Positions 51,202 through 60,189 of a DNA stretch of 64,000 nt are shown here, one piece after another. The position numbers were made by a program, and so were the translations under genes. The number at the start of each line of letters is the position of its first letter. Position 1 is the stretch's first letter. The DNA comes from Streptomyces sp. PKU-EA00015 (lineage in GTDB: Bacteria > Actinomycetota > Actinomycetes > Streptomycetales > Streptomycetaceae), in contig NZ_JABZEE010000028.1 in assembly GCF_013387495.1 (NCBI RefSeq), positions 1 to 64,000 on the forward strand. Reading direction: 5' to 3'. The notes below the pieces were generated by a model. It was not told the DNA's origin. It did no database searches and saw only the letters and a list, made by a program, of their open reading frames with translations.

Positions 51202-53055
51202 TCATGAGTTGTCCGCCGAACCGAGGGTCAGCGTCATCGTCCGCTCCTCCCCGCCGCGCCTGATCGTGAGCTCCAGCCGGTCGCCCGGCCGGTGGGCGCG
51301 GATCTTGACGATGAGCTCCTCGCCGCTGTGCACCCGCTGACCGTCGACCTTGGTGATGACGTCGCCCGGCTTGATGCCGGCCTTGTCGGCCGGGCCGCCG
51401 GGGGTGATCGACGGGGTGTCGTCCTTGCCCCGCTCGCCGACGCGCGCCCCGTCGCCGGTGAACTTCATGTCGAGGCTGACCCCGATCACCGGGTGCGTGG
51501 CCTTGCCGGTGTTGATCAGCTCCTCCGCGACGCGCTTGCCCTGGTTGATCGGGATCGCGAAGCCGAGTCCGATCGAGCCTGCCTGGCCGCCCTCGGCGCC
51601 CGCCCCGGTGTCGGCTGCCCTGATCGCGCTGTTGATGCCGATCACCCGCGCTTTGCTGTCGACGAGGGGTCCGCCCGAGTTGCCCGGGTTTATCGGGGCG
51701 TCGGTCTGCAGTGCGTCGACATAGCTGACGTCGCTGCCGTCGCCCTTCTCGCCGCCGGCCGTGATCGGGCGCTCCTTGGCGCTGATGATCCCGGAGGTGA
51801 CGGTGTTCTGGAGGTCGAACGGTGCGCCGATGGCGACGACGGGGTCGCCGACCCGGACGTTGTCGGAGTTGCCGAGCGGCAGCGGCTTCAGTCCGGAGAC
51901 GCCCGTGACCTTGACGACCGCGAGGTCGTACCCGCTGTCCTTGCCGACGAGGGTGGCCTCGGCCGTCTCCCCGCCGCTGAACGTGATCGTGATGTCGCCG
52001 GAGGCTCCGGCCGGATCGACGACGTGGTTGTTGGTGAGGATGTGGCCCTGCCGGTCGAGGACGAAGCCGGTGCCCGTGCCCTGTTCGCCGCCGCCGCTGA
52101 CGTGCAGCGTGACGACGCTGGGCAGGGCGCTGGCCGCGATGCCGGCGACGCTGTCGGGCGCGCGGTCCCCGCTCTCGCGGTCCGCCTGGGGGAGCTCCAC
52201 CTGGGCGATGCCGCCGTTGCGCTCGACGTACGCGCCGATGGCCCCGCCCGCGCCGCCCGCGACGAGGGCGATGACGAGCGCGCCGATGAGCAGGGGACCG
52301 CGCCTGCGCTTCTTGGCGACCGGCTCGCCGGGCTCGGTGAGCGGCCGGCCCGGTGCGCTCCAGGGGTCGTACTGGAGCCACACGGAGTTCAGCGGCTGCG
52401 GCCGCTCGTCGGCGGCCGGCCGCGGGTGGTGGTGCATCTGCTGCTGCGCGTGCGGGGCGGCCGGCTCGTGCTGCGCCGGCGGCAGCGGGGCGGAGGGGGC
52501 GGCGTGCGGCGCCGGCTGCGCCGGGTGCGGGACGGTCTGCGGCGCCGTGTACTGCGGCGGCACGGGCGTGCCCTGCGCGGGGGTGGGGACCGGCCGCTGC
52601 ACCGGGGGCGCGGGGGCCCACGGGCCCGGGCCGCCGTAGGGCGGGGTGCTGTACGGGTCGGGCTCGTGCAGCGGAGTCGGCCTGGACGGAGCCGTCGCGA
52701 CGGGCATTGCGGGCGCGACGACGGTGTCGGCGACGGAGGGTGCGGGGACGAAGGCCGTCTCGGCGGTCACCGGCTCGACGGCCGGTGCCGGGGCGACGGC
52801 CGTGTCCGCGGTGACGGGCTCGGCGGACTGCGGCGCGACCACCGTGTCCGACGGGGGCGGCTCTACGGGCTGCGGCGGAGCCGCCGTCGTCGGGGCCGGG
52901 GCCTCCACCGCCGCTTCCCGGCCTGCCTCGGGCGCGGGGGCCGACGGCTGCGCGTCGGCCGGCTCGGACCGCTCCGGCCCGGAAGGCGTCATCCGCACCG
53001 CGCTGGGGCGGCTCCACCACTTCGCCTTCGATCCGGTGGGCTTCCCGTCGTCCAT
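51202..53055 (-). CDS. htrA: HtrA/DegP-type membrane serine protease
   Basis: This is a 617-residue protein with a 260-residue Pro/Ala-rich cytoplasmic tail, one membrane helix (LLIGALVIALVAGGAGGAIGA) and then a trypsin-like protease. The triad is TNNHVV (His), DSGYDLAVV (Asp) and GNSGGP (Ser). A C-terminal PDZ domain follows. It degrades misfolded envelope proteins. It sits downstream of the sigma/anti-sigma pair and upstream of tatB, the SigE-RseA-HtrA-TatB order of mycobacteria. Confidence 0.9.
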   Translation of the reverse strand: MDDGKPTGSKAKWWSRPSAVRMTPSGPERSEPADAQPSAPAPEAGREAAVEAPAPTTAAPPQPVEPPPSDTVVAPQSAEPVTADTAVAPAPAVEPVTAETAFVPAPSVADTVVAPAMPVATAPSRPTPLHEPDPYSTPPYGGPGPWAPAPPVQRPVPTPAQGTPVPPQYTAPQTVPHPAQPAPHAAPSAPLPPAQHEPAAPHAQQQMHHHPRPAADERPQPLNSVWLQYDPWSAPGRPLTEPGEPVAKKRRRGPLLIGALVIALVAGGAGGAIGAYVERNGGIAQVELPQADRESGDRAPDSVAGIAASALPSVVTLHVSGGGEQGTGTGFVLDRQGHILTNNHVVDPAGASGDITITFSGGETAEATLVGKDSGYDLAVVKVTGVSGLKPLPLGNSDNVRVGDPVVAIGAPFDLQNTVTSGIISAKERPITAGGEKGDGSDVSYVDALQTDAPINPGNSGGPLVDSKARVIGINSAIRAADTGAGAEGGQAGSIGLGFAIPINQGKRVAEELINTGKATHPVIGVSLDMKFTGDGARVGERGKDDTPSITPGGPADKAGIKPGDVITKVDGQRVHSGEELIVKIRAHRPGDRLELTIRRGGEERTMTLTLGSADNS

Positions 53056-53159
53056 GTTCTCCCCGCAAACTGCCGGCCTCTGCGGTACCCCCGCGGGGCA
53101 CGCACCCAGGATTCAACCAGGTTTGCGAATCCCTGCGCAGGGACCGGTGCGTCCTGCCG

Positions 53160-54107
53160 TCAGCGCGGAGGCGCCATTGACGAGCCAGGGGCCGTCGGAG
53201 CCGCGAGATGCGTGGGGGCCGGGGTGGCGCTCGGTGGCGCGACCGACCCGATGGCCAGCGGGAACGCCGACACCGTCGGCTGTATCAGCGACGGCAGGGC
53301 GGCGGAGTTGTACATCAGCAGTGCTGCCGTGTACGGGTGTGCCTGCTGCGGACTCGGCGGTGCGGTGGGCGGGACGGCGTGGAACGGACCGGTGTCCGGC
53401 TTGGCCGGCGTACCCGTCGTGCTCCGGCGACGGTCGCTCTCCACGCCGCGCAGGGAGACCGCGCCGCCTGTCGTCGTGGCCCCGGAGGAGGCGCCGGCGG
53501 GCCCGGCGGACGCCGTGCGCACGGGGGTCACCTTGCCACCGCTCTGGCCGCGGGAACTCGTCTCACCGGAGACGTCCAGGGGGACGGCTCCGCCGAGTGC
53601 GATGGCGGCGAAGGACACGGCGCTGGCCGCGGCGAACGCGAAGCGTCGGCCGCGCCACGGGGAACGCTCAGCGTCCGCGCGGCCGACCTCGTGGATTCGG
53701 AAGCCGCTGCCGGCACCCGGCAGGATCGCCGCGTGCGCGCCCCCGGGGACGTACCCGAAGGTCTCCCCCCCAGGTTCGCGGGTATGTCCCGCGGACGGGT
53801 TCAGAGCTCCGAGGACGCCGTCGGAGGGGCGGCCGCCGAGCGGACCGTCGCGGTCGTCGTCGACGCCCGTGTCGGCAGGCAGGCCCTGAAGGCGCGCGAG
53901 CAGCCCCGCGGACAGCGGCGGCGGCGCAGACTGCGCGAACACGCTCTTGAGGCGGCGCTGGGCGTCCGCCTCCGCCTTGCACTTGGGGCAGGTCGCCAGA
54001 TGCGCGAGGACGCGGTCGCGCACGTCGTGCTTCAGCTCGCCGTCGACCAGTGCGGCGAGCCGGTCCCCCAGATGCTGTTCCGCGGGGGTCGGACTGGTGC
54101 CACTCAC
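53160..54107 (-). CDS. Zinc-finger anti-sigma factor
   Basis: This is a 315-residue protein with an N-terminal HC2 zinc finger (H near 35-40 and CPKC near 44-47 in HLATCPKCKAEA). A disordered segment, one membrane helix (FAFAAASAVSFAAIALG near 155-172) and an exported Ser/Thr/Pro-rich tail follow. It would hold the neighbouring ECF sigma factor until the signal comes. The start overlaps the sigma stop by ATGA, so the pair is coupled. The membrane anchor distinguishes it from soluble RseA forms. Confidence 0.85.
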   Translation of the reverse strand: MSGTSPTPAEQHLGDRLAALVDGELKHDVRDRVLAHLATCPKCKAEADAQRRLKSVFAQSAPPPLSAGLLARLQGLPADTGVDDDRDGPLGGRPSDGVLGALNPSAGHTREPGGETFGYVPGGAHAAILPGAGSGFRIHEVGRADAERSPWRGRRFAFAAASAVSFAAIALGGAVPLDVSGETSSRGQSGGKVTPVRTASAGPAGASSGATTTGGAVSLRGVESDRRRSTTGTPAKPDTGPFHAVPPTAPPSPQQAHPYTAALLMYNSAALPSLIQPTVSAFPLAIGSVAPPSATPAPTHLAAPTAPGSSMAPPR

Positions 54108-54874
54108 GCCGGTCCGACCTCCACGGCAAGGCCGGCGACACCCGCCAGGGACCGCTGCTGCTCGGCACGGGCCTCGGGGGACCGGTGCTGCAGGGCCTTG
54201 CGCAGATGCGAGCGGCCGCGGTGGATACGGCTGCGGACGGTGCCGAGCTTCACGCCCAGGGTCGCGGCGATCTCCTCGTACGACAGCCCCTCGATGTCGC
54301 AGAGCACCACGGCGGCGCGGAACTCCGGGGCGAGGGTGTCCAGCGCGTGCTGCACATCGGCGTCGAAGTGGGTGTCGTTGAAAACCTGCTGGGGGGACGG
54401 CTCACGGCTGGGCAGGCGCTCGGCCGCGTCGTCGCCGAGGGCGTCGAAACGGATGCGCTGCTTGCGGCGGACCATGTCCAGGAAGAGGTTGGTCGTGATG
54501 CGGTGCAGCCAGCCCTCGAACGTCCCGGGGGTGTACGTCGACAGCGAACGGAAGACGCGGACGAACACCTCCTGGGTGAGGTCCTCGGCGTCGTGCTGGT
54601 TGCCCGTGAGGCGGTAGGCCAGGCGGTAGACCCGAGCGCTGTGCGTGCTGACGATCTCCTCCCAGGTGGGAGGGGTCCACGCCTGCGATTCCGCATCCGA
54701 TGCGAAGGTCGCGGTGGCTACGGAGTCGGCGGGCACGGAACGGTCAGCGGTGTTGGTCACGGATTTGGGCTCACCCACCGACCTGAGGAAACGCCTGAGC
54801 ACTCCTCCCCGATCCGCAGGTGCAGCCGCACCTCCCCTGTCAGCTCTGGTGGTGTCCAGCGGAGCCCCTACCAT
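54104..54874 (-). CDS. ECF sigma factor (mycobacterial SigE-like)
   Basis: This is a 256-residue ECF sigma factor. Region 2 has YRLAYRLTGNQHDAEDLTQE and FVRVFRSL. Region 4 has LPSREPS, then LSYEEIAATLGVKLGTVRSRIHRG. The 85-residue N-terminal extension is disordered. I chose the ATG at 54874 over upstream in-frame starts because it follows a GAGGTGG site. It is coupled to the anti-sigma gene and divergent from the O-methyltransferase gene. Confidence 0.9.
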   Translation of the reverse strand: MVGAPLDTTRADRGGAAAPADRGGVLRRFLRSVGEPKSVTNTADRSVPADSVATATFASDAESQAWTPPTWEEIVSTHSARVYRLAYRLTGNQHDAEDLTQEVFVRVFRSLSTYTPGTFEGWLHRITTNLFLDMVRRKQRIRFDALGDDAAERLPSREPSPQQVFNDTHFDADVQHALDTLAPEFRAAVVLCDIEGLSYEEIAATLGVKLGTVRSRIHRGRSHLRKALQHRSPEARAEQQRSLAGVAGLAVEVGPA

Positions 54875-55061
54875 AGCCACCTCGCCCGTTAGCTCCGGAT
54901 AAGAATCTTTACGTGGATTTGGGTCCGTGGATCCGGGTCCTGCGTCCGGCCCCGATCCACGCACTCTCCCCGTCCTTCCTCAACGTCCGGTCCCATCTGC
55001 GGGTTCCCGGGTGCAGCGGATACAGTCAGCGTCGCGCCAACTACGGGGACAGGAGAGGGTC

Positions 55062-55697
55062 ATTACCGCCAACCGGCAGACGAGCTGGGCGTTCGCCGAC
55101 GCCTTTGTCGCCGAGGACGACGCTCTGCGCTGGGCCCGCGAGCGGGCCCGGGAGGCAGGGCTGCCCTCGGTGTCGCCCGGCACCGGCTCCGCGCTGCGCC
55201 TGCTGGCCGCCACCGCCGACGCCAAGGCCGTGGCCGAGATCGGGACCGGGACCGGTGTCTCGGGGATCTACCTGCTGCAGGGCATGCGGCCCGACGGCGT
55301 GCTGACCACGGTCGACCTGGAGCCGGAGCGCCAGCAGTTCGCCCGGGAGGCGTTCCGCGCGGCCGGCTTCGCGGGGAACCGCGCGCGTTTCATCCCTGGC
55401 GGCGCGCTGGACGTCCTGCCACGGCTGGCCGACGGCGGGTACGACCTCGTCTTCTGCGACGGGGACCGTACGGAGTCGCTGGACTATCTCGCTGAATCGT
55501 TGCGCCTGCTCCGTCCGGGCGGGCTGGTCTGCTTCGAGGGCGTGTTCGCGGACGGCCGCACCGTGGATTCGGCGGCGCAGCCGTCGGAGGTGCTGAGGGT
55601 CCGGGAGCTGCTGCGTACGGTGCGGGAGAGTCCCGAGTTGCTGCCGACACTGCTGCCGGTGGGCGACGGCCTGCTCTGCGCGGTCCGCCGCGGCTGA
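55062..55697 (+). CDS. O-methyltransferase
   Basis: This is a 211-residue class I SAM methyltransferase of the catechol-type family. It has the SAM motif VAEIGTGTGVSGIYL, TTVDLEPER and YDLVFCDGDRTE. Family similarity begins with ITANRQTSWAFADAFV. The codon there is ATT (55062), directly after GGAGAGG, and no ATG/GTG/TTG lies between. The nearest GTG, at 55011, lies upstream of a TACAGT -10-like hexamer. An ATT start is therefore proposed. Confidence 0.82.
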   Translation: MTANRQTSWAFADAFVAEDDALRWARERAREAGLPSVSPGTGSALRLLAATADAKAVAEIGTGTGVSGIYLLQGMRPDGVLTTVDLEPERQQFAREAFRAAGFAGNRARFIPGGALDVLPRLADGGYDLVFCDGDRTESLDYLAESLRLLRPGGLVCFEGVFADGRTVDSAAQPSEVLRVRELLRTVRESPELLPTLLPVGDGLLCAVRRG

Positions 55698-55826
55698 CCG
55701 CTGCGCGCTCCGGCGAACGGGGCCGCTGTACGGGGTGACCGCTGCGCGCTCCAGGCGGCCGCGCCCCGGGGCGGCCCCGGGTCCGCGCCCTCTCCGCGCG
55801 GCAGACGGCCCGGGGGAGAAAGCGCA

Positions 55827-55854
55827 CTGCCCCGGCACTTACGTGCCGGGGCAG
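55827..55854. terminator. Bidirectional terminator
   Basis: A 12-bp perfect stem (55827-55838 / 55843-55854) with a TTAC loop lies between the convergent methyltransferase and DUF3117 genes. Confidence 0.82.
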
Positions 55855-55872
55855 GCGAAGAATCAGGGCGCG

Positions 55873-56040
55873 TCAGCCGACGACCTTCTTCAGGGCGTCG
55901 CCCAGTGCGTCCGCTTCGTCCGGAGTCAGCTCGACGACAAGCCGACCGCCGCCTTCGAGCGGAACGCGCATGACGATGCCCCGCCCCTCCTTGGTCACCT
56001 CGAGCGGGCCGTCGCCCGTCCGCGGCTTCATGGCCGCCAT
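55873..56040 (-). CDS. DUF3117 protein
   Basis: This is a 55-residue protein starting MAAMKPRTGDGPLEVTKEGR and ending KKVVG, the whole DUF3117 family length. An AGGAAGGGG site precedes the ATG. It is a small cytoplasmic protein of unknown function, conserved across actinobacteria in this neighbourhood. Confidence 0.88.
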   Translation of the reverse strand: MAAMKPRTGDGPLEVTKEGRGIVMRVPLEGGGRLVVELTPDEADALGDALKKVVG

Positions 56041-56352
56041 GCTCGTTCCCCTTCCTGAAACCAGCTCATCGCAGCCGGCGGCCCCATGACAGGTGCTGTG
56101 TCACCGGCATCGAACACATTGCTTCCAGGCCATTATCCCGCATGGCGGGACCCAAAGACCAACATCAGTCGGCATCGCTTACGCAACGCGCTCTCGCAAA
56201 ACCACCCAATTCGGCGATCGGCCTGCGATACTTCGCCGCGCTCCGACGCCGCCGCGACAAGGTTTCTTTGACGCAGGTCACATGTCCCCGTCCGGCGATC
56301 TCCGCCATGCTGGGCCCCGACATTGCCGTCAGAACCGCAAAGGGGACCCACC
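56041..56352. other. Intergenic region between DUF3117 and enoyl-CoA hydratase genes
   Basis: 312 bp with lower GC than its surroundings, divergent promoters expected. A GATAAT-like hexamer faces the DUF3117 gene and a TTGACG faces the hydratase gene, but no full promoter pair is convincing. No gene is supported. Confidence 0.45.
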
Positions 56353-57153
56353 ATGGCCGACGCCGTGCTGTACGACGTGAGCGACGGACTCGCGACGATC
56401 ACGATCAACCGGCCCGAGGCCATGAACGCCATGAACGTCGAGGCGAAGGTCGCGCTGCGGGACGCCGTCCTTGCCGCCGCCGCCGACCCCGGCGTACGCG
56501 CGGTCCTGCTCACGGCGACGGGCAAGGCGTTCTGTGTGGGGCAGGACCTCAAGGAGCACGTGGAGCTGCTGGCCGCCGACCGGGAGTCGGGCAGCGGCGG
56601 CACCATGAGCACGGTGCGGGAGCACTACAACCCGATCGTCCGCGCGCTGACCGAGATGCCGAAGCCGGTCGTCGCGGGCGTGAACGGCGTCGCGGCAGGC
56701 GCCGGCCTGGGCTTCGCCCTCGCCGCCGACTACCGGATCGTGGCGGACACGGCGAAGTTCACGACGTCGTTCGCGGGCGTGGCGCTGACCGCGGACTCGG
56801 GGGTGTCGTGGACGCTGCCCCGGCTGATCGGCCAGAGCCGTGCGGCCGACCTGCTGCTGTTCCCGCGGTCGTTCTCCGCGCAGGAGGCGTACGACTGGGG
56901 CATCGCGAACCGGCTGGTCCCGGCGGACGAGCTGGCCTCGGAGGCGGCAGCCGTGGCCCGGGGGCTGGCCGAGGGACCCACGGTCGCGTACGCGGCGCTC
57001 AAGGAGTCGCTGGCGTACGGGTCGAGCCGTTCGCTGAGCGAGGCGCTGGACAAGGAGGACGAGCTGCAGTCGAAGGCGGGCGCCTCCGAGGACCACGCGA
57101 TCGCCGTGCAGGCCTTCCTGGCGAAGGAGAAGCCGAAGTACCTCGGGCGCTAG
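56353..57153 (+). CDS. Enoyl-CoA hydratase/isomerase
   Basis: This is a 266-residue crotonase-fold protein. It has the oxyanion-hole motifs KAFCVGQDL and GVNGVAAGAGLG, a central TADSGVSWTLPRLIG stretch, and a C-terminal helix. Asp replaces the usual second Glu in TADSG, so it may be a PaaG/PaaB-like isomerase or ring-opening enzyme rather than a plain hydratase. The ATG at 56353 follows GGGGACC. Its TAG stop lies in the CTAG flanking the next element. Confidence 0.87.
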   Translation: MADAVLYDVSDGLATITINRPEAMNAMNVEAKVALRDAVLAAAADPGVRAVLLTATGKAFCVGQDLKEHVELLAADRESGSGGTMSTVREHYNPIVRALTEMPKPVVAGVNGVAAGAGLGFALAADYRIVADTAKFTTSFAGVALTADSGVSWTLPRLIGQSRAADLLLFPRSFSAQEAYDWGIANRLVPADELASEAAAVARGLAEGPTVAYAALKESLAYGSSRSLSEALDKEDELQSKAGASEDHAIAVQAFLAKEKPKYLGR

Positions 57154-57316
57154 GGTCTTTCGTTCGGATCAGGCCGGATCAGTGAGCGGGATCTGGTGCG
57201 TGCGATCGCAAGGCGGAGGAGGGAGACAATGGCGGAGCCATGGCGACCGACGACAACGCGGCGAGCGTGCGTGCCAGACCCCGCGAGCCCGGCATGATCC
57301 AAACGAGAGGCCCTAG
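57150..57316. mobile_element. CTAG-flanked MITE-like element, copy 3 (159 bp)
   Basis: This full-length copy (57154-57312) differs from copy 1 at only a handful of positions. The left CTAG (57150-57153) carries the hydratase TAG stop. The right CTAG (57313-57316) carries the TAG stop of the minus-strand tag gene. So both convergent genes end at the element borders. Confidence 0.78.
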
Positions 57317-57900
57317 GGGCGCGGGCCGCGGGCCACGCAGTCGGCGAGGTGGTCGTCGACCAGGCCGCACGCCTGCATCAGGGCATAGGCGGTCGTCGGT
57401 CCGATGAAGCGCAGGCCGCGCTTCTTGAGGGCCTTGGACAGCGCTGTCGACTCGTCGCTGACGGGCGGGACGTCGGCCAGGGTCCGCGGGGCCGCGCGCC
57501 GGGCGGGATCGGGGGCGTGGGACCAGATCAGGGCGTCGAGCTCGCCGGCGGGCCATTCGGCGAGCACGCGCGCGTTGGCCATGGTCGCCTCGATCTTGGC
57601 GCGGTTGCGGATGATGCCGGCGTCGGCGAGGAGGCGCTCCTTGTCGGCGTCGGTGAACGCCGCGACCGAGGCGATCTTGAAGCCGTCGAAGGCGCTGCGG
57701 AAGCCCTCCCGGCGGCGCAGGATCGTGATCCAGGACAGACCGGACTGGAAGGCCTCCAGGCAGAGCCGCTCGAAGAGGGCGTCGTCGCCGTGGACGGGAC
57801 GGCCCCACTCCTCGTCGTGGTAGGCCACGTAGTCCTCGGTGGACAGGCCCCAGGGGCAGCGCAGAGCGCCGTCGGGGCCGGGCACGGCACCGCCGGTCAT
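57313..57900 (-). CDS. tag: DNA-3-methyladenine glycosylase I
   Basis: This is a 195-residue HhH glycosylase: CPWGLSTEDYVAYHDEEWGRP at the start, LFERLCLEAFQSGLSW and the FIGPTTAYALMQACG region, and late zinc-site residues. It removes 3-methyladenine from DNA. Its start overlaps the stop of the DivIVA-domain gene (ATGA), so the two are coupled. The stop is in the CTAG of the inverted-repeat element. Confidence 0.92.
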   Translation of the reverse strand: MTGGAVPGPDGALRCPWGLSTEDYVAYHDEEWGRPVHGDDALFERLCLEAFQSGLSWITILRRREGFRSAFDGFKIASVAAFTDADKERLLADAGIIRNRAKIEATMANARVLAEWPAGELDALIWSHAPDPARRAAPRTLADVPPVSDESTALSKALKKRGLRFIGPTTAYALMQACGLVDDHLADCVARGPRP

Positions 57901-58250
57901 CGGTCCGTCTCCTCGTCCGGCTTGGCGAACAGGTCGCGGCGGCCGGCGGCCGTCGCCTGTGCGCCGGCCAGCGCCGACTCCAGGTCCGCGATACGCGCGT
58001 CCCGCTCGGCGAGCTCGGCGCCGAGCCGGTCGAGGACCTCGTCGACGTCGTCCATCCGGTAGCCCCGCGGGGACACGGGCAGGCGCAGGGCCTCCACGTC
58101 CGCGCGACCCAGCGGGCGGTTCAGCGGGAGGGGGTCGGTCAGCTGCTCGGGCGCCACCTCGGGCAGGGCCGCGCTGTCGCCGCCGCCCACGACGGCGAGC
58201 GTGACCGCGGCGACGACCACGACCATCGCGATCAGCAAGAACAAGAACAC
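57897..58250 (-). CDS. DivIVA-domain membrane protein
   Basis: This 117-residue protein has a membrane helix at the N-terminus (LFLLIAMVVVVAAVTLAVV) followed by a DivIVA-like motif (LRLPVSPRGYRMDDVDEVLDRL) and a coiled coil. The GTG at 58250 is chosen because it opens directly on the membrane helix. It is coupled to tag and divergent from the folP-like gene. Confidence 0.82.
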   Translation of the reverse strand: MFLFLLIAMVVVVAAVTLAVVGGGDSAALPEVAPEQLTDPLPLNRPLGRADVEALRLPVSPRGYRMDDVDEVLDRLGAELAERDARIADLESALAGAQATAAGRRDLFAKPDEETDR

Positions 58251-58370
58251 GAGCGACCCTCTCCCCTGACGACCTGGGAACACCCCGAGCGGAAAAACTC
58301 CCGTGCCGATCGTGCCACGGGACACTGACAGTAGGGTCGCAGGGCGGACGATCTGAGGAGGAAACAGCGG

Positions 58371-59231
58371 ATGCTGCGGCTGGGACGGCGCGAGTTCGAC
58401 GCGCACGAGCCGGTGATCATGGCGATCGTGAACCGGACGCCCGACTCCTTCTACGACCAGGGCGCCACGTTCCGCGACGAGCCCGCGCTGTCCCGGGTCG
58501 AGCAGGCGGTGGCCGAGGGCGCGGCGATCATCGACATCGGCGGGGTGAAGGCGGGCCCCGGCGAGGAGGTGAGCGCCGAGGAGGAGGCGCGGCGCACGGT
58601 GGGGTTCGTGGCGGAGGTCCGCCGACGGCACCCGGACGTGGTGATCAGCGTCGACACCTGGCGGCACGACGTCGGCGAGGCCGTGTGCGAGGCGGGCGCC
58701 GACGTGCTGAACGACGCGTGGGGCGGGGTGGACCCCGGCCTGGCCGAGGTCGCCGCGCGGTACGGCGCCGGCCTGGTGTGCACGCACGCGGGCGGCGCCG
58801 AGCCCCGAACGCGCCCGCACCGGGTGGCGTACGACGACGTCATGGCGGACATCCTGCGGGTCACGGTCTCTCTCGCCGAGCGGGCCGTCGAGCTGGGCGT
58901 ACGCCGGGACGGGATCATGATCGACCCCGGTCACGACTTCGGGAAGAACACCCGGCACAGTCTGGAGGCGACCCGCAGGCTGGGTGAGATGACGGCGACC
59001 GGCTGGCCGGTGCTGGTCTCGCTGTCCAACAAGGACTTCGTCGGCGAGACGCTCGACAAGCCGGTCAAGGAGCGGGTGCTCGGCACGCTGGCGACGACCG
59101 CCGTCTCGGCCTGGCTCGGGGCGCAGGTCTACCGGGTGCACGAGGTGGCCGAGACGAAGCAGGTGCTGGACATGGTGGCGTCGATCGCGGGCCACCGCCC
59201 TCCGGCGGTCGCCCGGCGGGGACTGGCCTGA
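58371..59231 (+). CDS. folP2: Dihydropteroate synthase homologue FolP2
   Basis: This is a 286-residue TIM-barrel of the DHPS family with NRTPDSFYDQG, SVDTWR and LNDAWGG. The GHDFGKN region replaces the usual DPGIGF pattern. Mycobacterial FolP2 lacks DHPS activity, and the position beside LOG and dapE matches that gene rather than FolP1. The ATG follows AGGAGG. Confidence 0.87.
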   Translation: MLRLGRREFDAHEPVIMAIVNRTPDSFYDQGATFRDEPALSRVEQAVAEGAAIIDIGGVKAGPGEEVSAEEEARRTVGFVAEVRRRHPDVVISVDTWRHDVGEAVCEAGADVLNDAWGGVDPGLAEVAARYGAGLVCTHAGGAEPRTRPHRVAYDDVMADILRVTVSLAERAVELGVRRDGIMIDPGHDFGKNTRHSLEATRRLGEMTATGWPVLVSLSNKDFVGETLDKPVKERVLGTLATTAVSAWLGAQVYRVHEVAETKQVLDMVASIAGHRPPAVARRGLA

Positions 59232-59289
59232 CCGCAGGCCGCCGGTGCGCTCCGGGGACGTCCGGGGGCACACCGGCGACGTACGGGCG

Positions 59290-60042
59290 CTACCTGCCGG
59301 TCTCCTTGGTGACCATGGCGACGGCCTCCTCCACGTCGTCCGTGACGTGGAAGAGCAGCAGGTCACGCTCCGACGCCTTGCCCTGCGCGACCACGGTGCC
59401 GCGCAGCCAGTCGACCAGGCCGCGCCAGTACTCGCTGCCGAACAGGACGATCGGGAAGCGGGTCACCTTGCGGGTCTGGACGAGGGTGAGCGCCTCGAAC
59501 AGCTCGTCCAGGGTGCCGAGACCGCCGGGCAGGACGACGAAGCCCTGCGCGTACTTCACGAACATCGTCTTGCGGACGAAGAAGTAGCGGAAGTTCACTC
59601 CGATGTCGACGTGCTGGTTGATGCCCTGCTCGAAGGGCAGCTCGATGCCGAGGCCGACGGAGATGCCCTTGGCCTCCCGCGCGCCCTTGTTGGCGGCCTC
59701 CATGGCGCCCGGCCCGCCGCCGGTGATCACGGCGAAGCCGGCGTCGACCAGCGCCCGGCCGAGCTGCACCCCGACCTCGTACTCCGGCGTGCCGGGGCGG
59801 GTACGGGCGGAGCCGAAGACGCTGATGGCGCTGGGCAGTTCGGCGAGCGCGCCGAAGCCCTCGACGAACTCCGACTGGATGCGCATGACCCGCCAGGGGT
59901 CCGTGTGCACCCACTGGGAGTCGCCTTCGGTGTCCAGCAGCCGCTGGTCGGTGGTCGTCGGCTGGACCTGCTCCCTGCGGCGCAGTACCGGTCCCAGTCG
60001 CTGCTCCTCCAGCGCGCGCAAACCCTCGGAGTTGCTGCTCAT
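59290..60042 (-). CDS. LOG-family Rossmann protein
   Basis: This is a 250-residue protein with GGGPGAMEAANKGA and PGGLGTLDELFE, the nucleotide-monophosphate phosphoribohydrolase (LOG) motifs. Such proteins release free bases from N6-modified AMP. The ATG follows GGAGGGAG. It is convergent with folP2. Confidence 0.9.
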   Translation of the reverse strand: MSSNSEGLRALEEQRLGPVLRRREQVQPTTTDQRLLDTEGDSQWVHTDPWRVMRIQSEFVEGFGALAELPSAISVFGSARTRPGTPEYEVGVQLGRALVDAGFAVITGGGPGAMEAANKGAREAKGISVGLGIELPFEQGINQHVDIGVNFRYFFVRKTMFVKYAQGFVVLPGGLGTLDELFEALTLVQTRKVTRFPIVLFGSEYWRGLVDWLRGTVVAQGKASERDLLLFHVTDDVEEAVAMVTKETGR

Positions 60043-60189
60043 GACCTGCTCCCTCCGCCGAACATCATTTTTCTTCGGGCCAGGGTAGGTCGGCGGACGT
60101 TACGAAGGGCGAAATGAGAGCGATCCGCCGGCCTTCGATGTCGGGAAGCACGGCCGCCGCGCAGAGCCACGGACGCATGCCGGGGCGGG

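Noticed and set aside
55694..55755. Direct repeat TGACCGCTGCGCGCTCC occurring twice after the O-methyltransferase gene.
   Set aside because: It is short, local and without flanking structure; likely a small duplication with no evident function.
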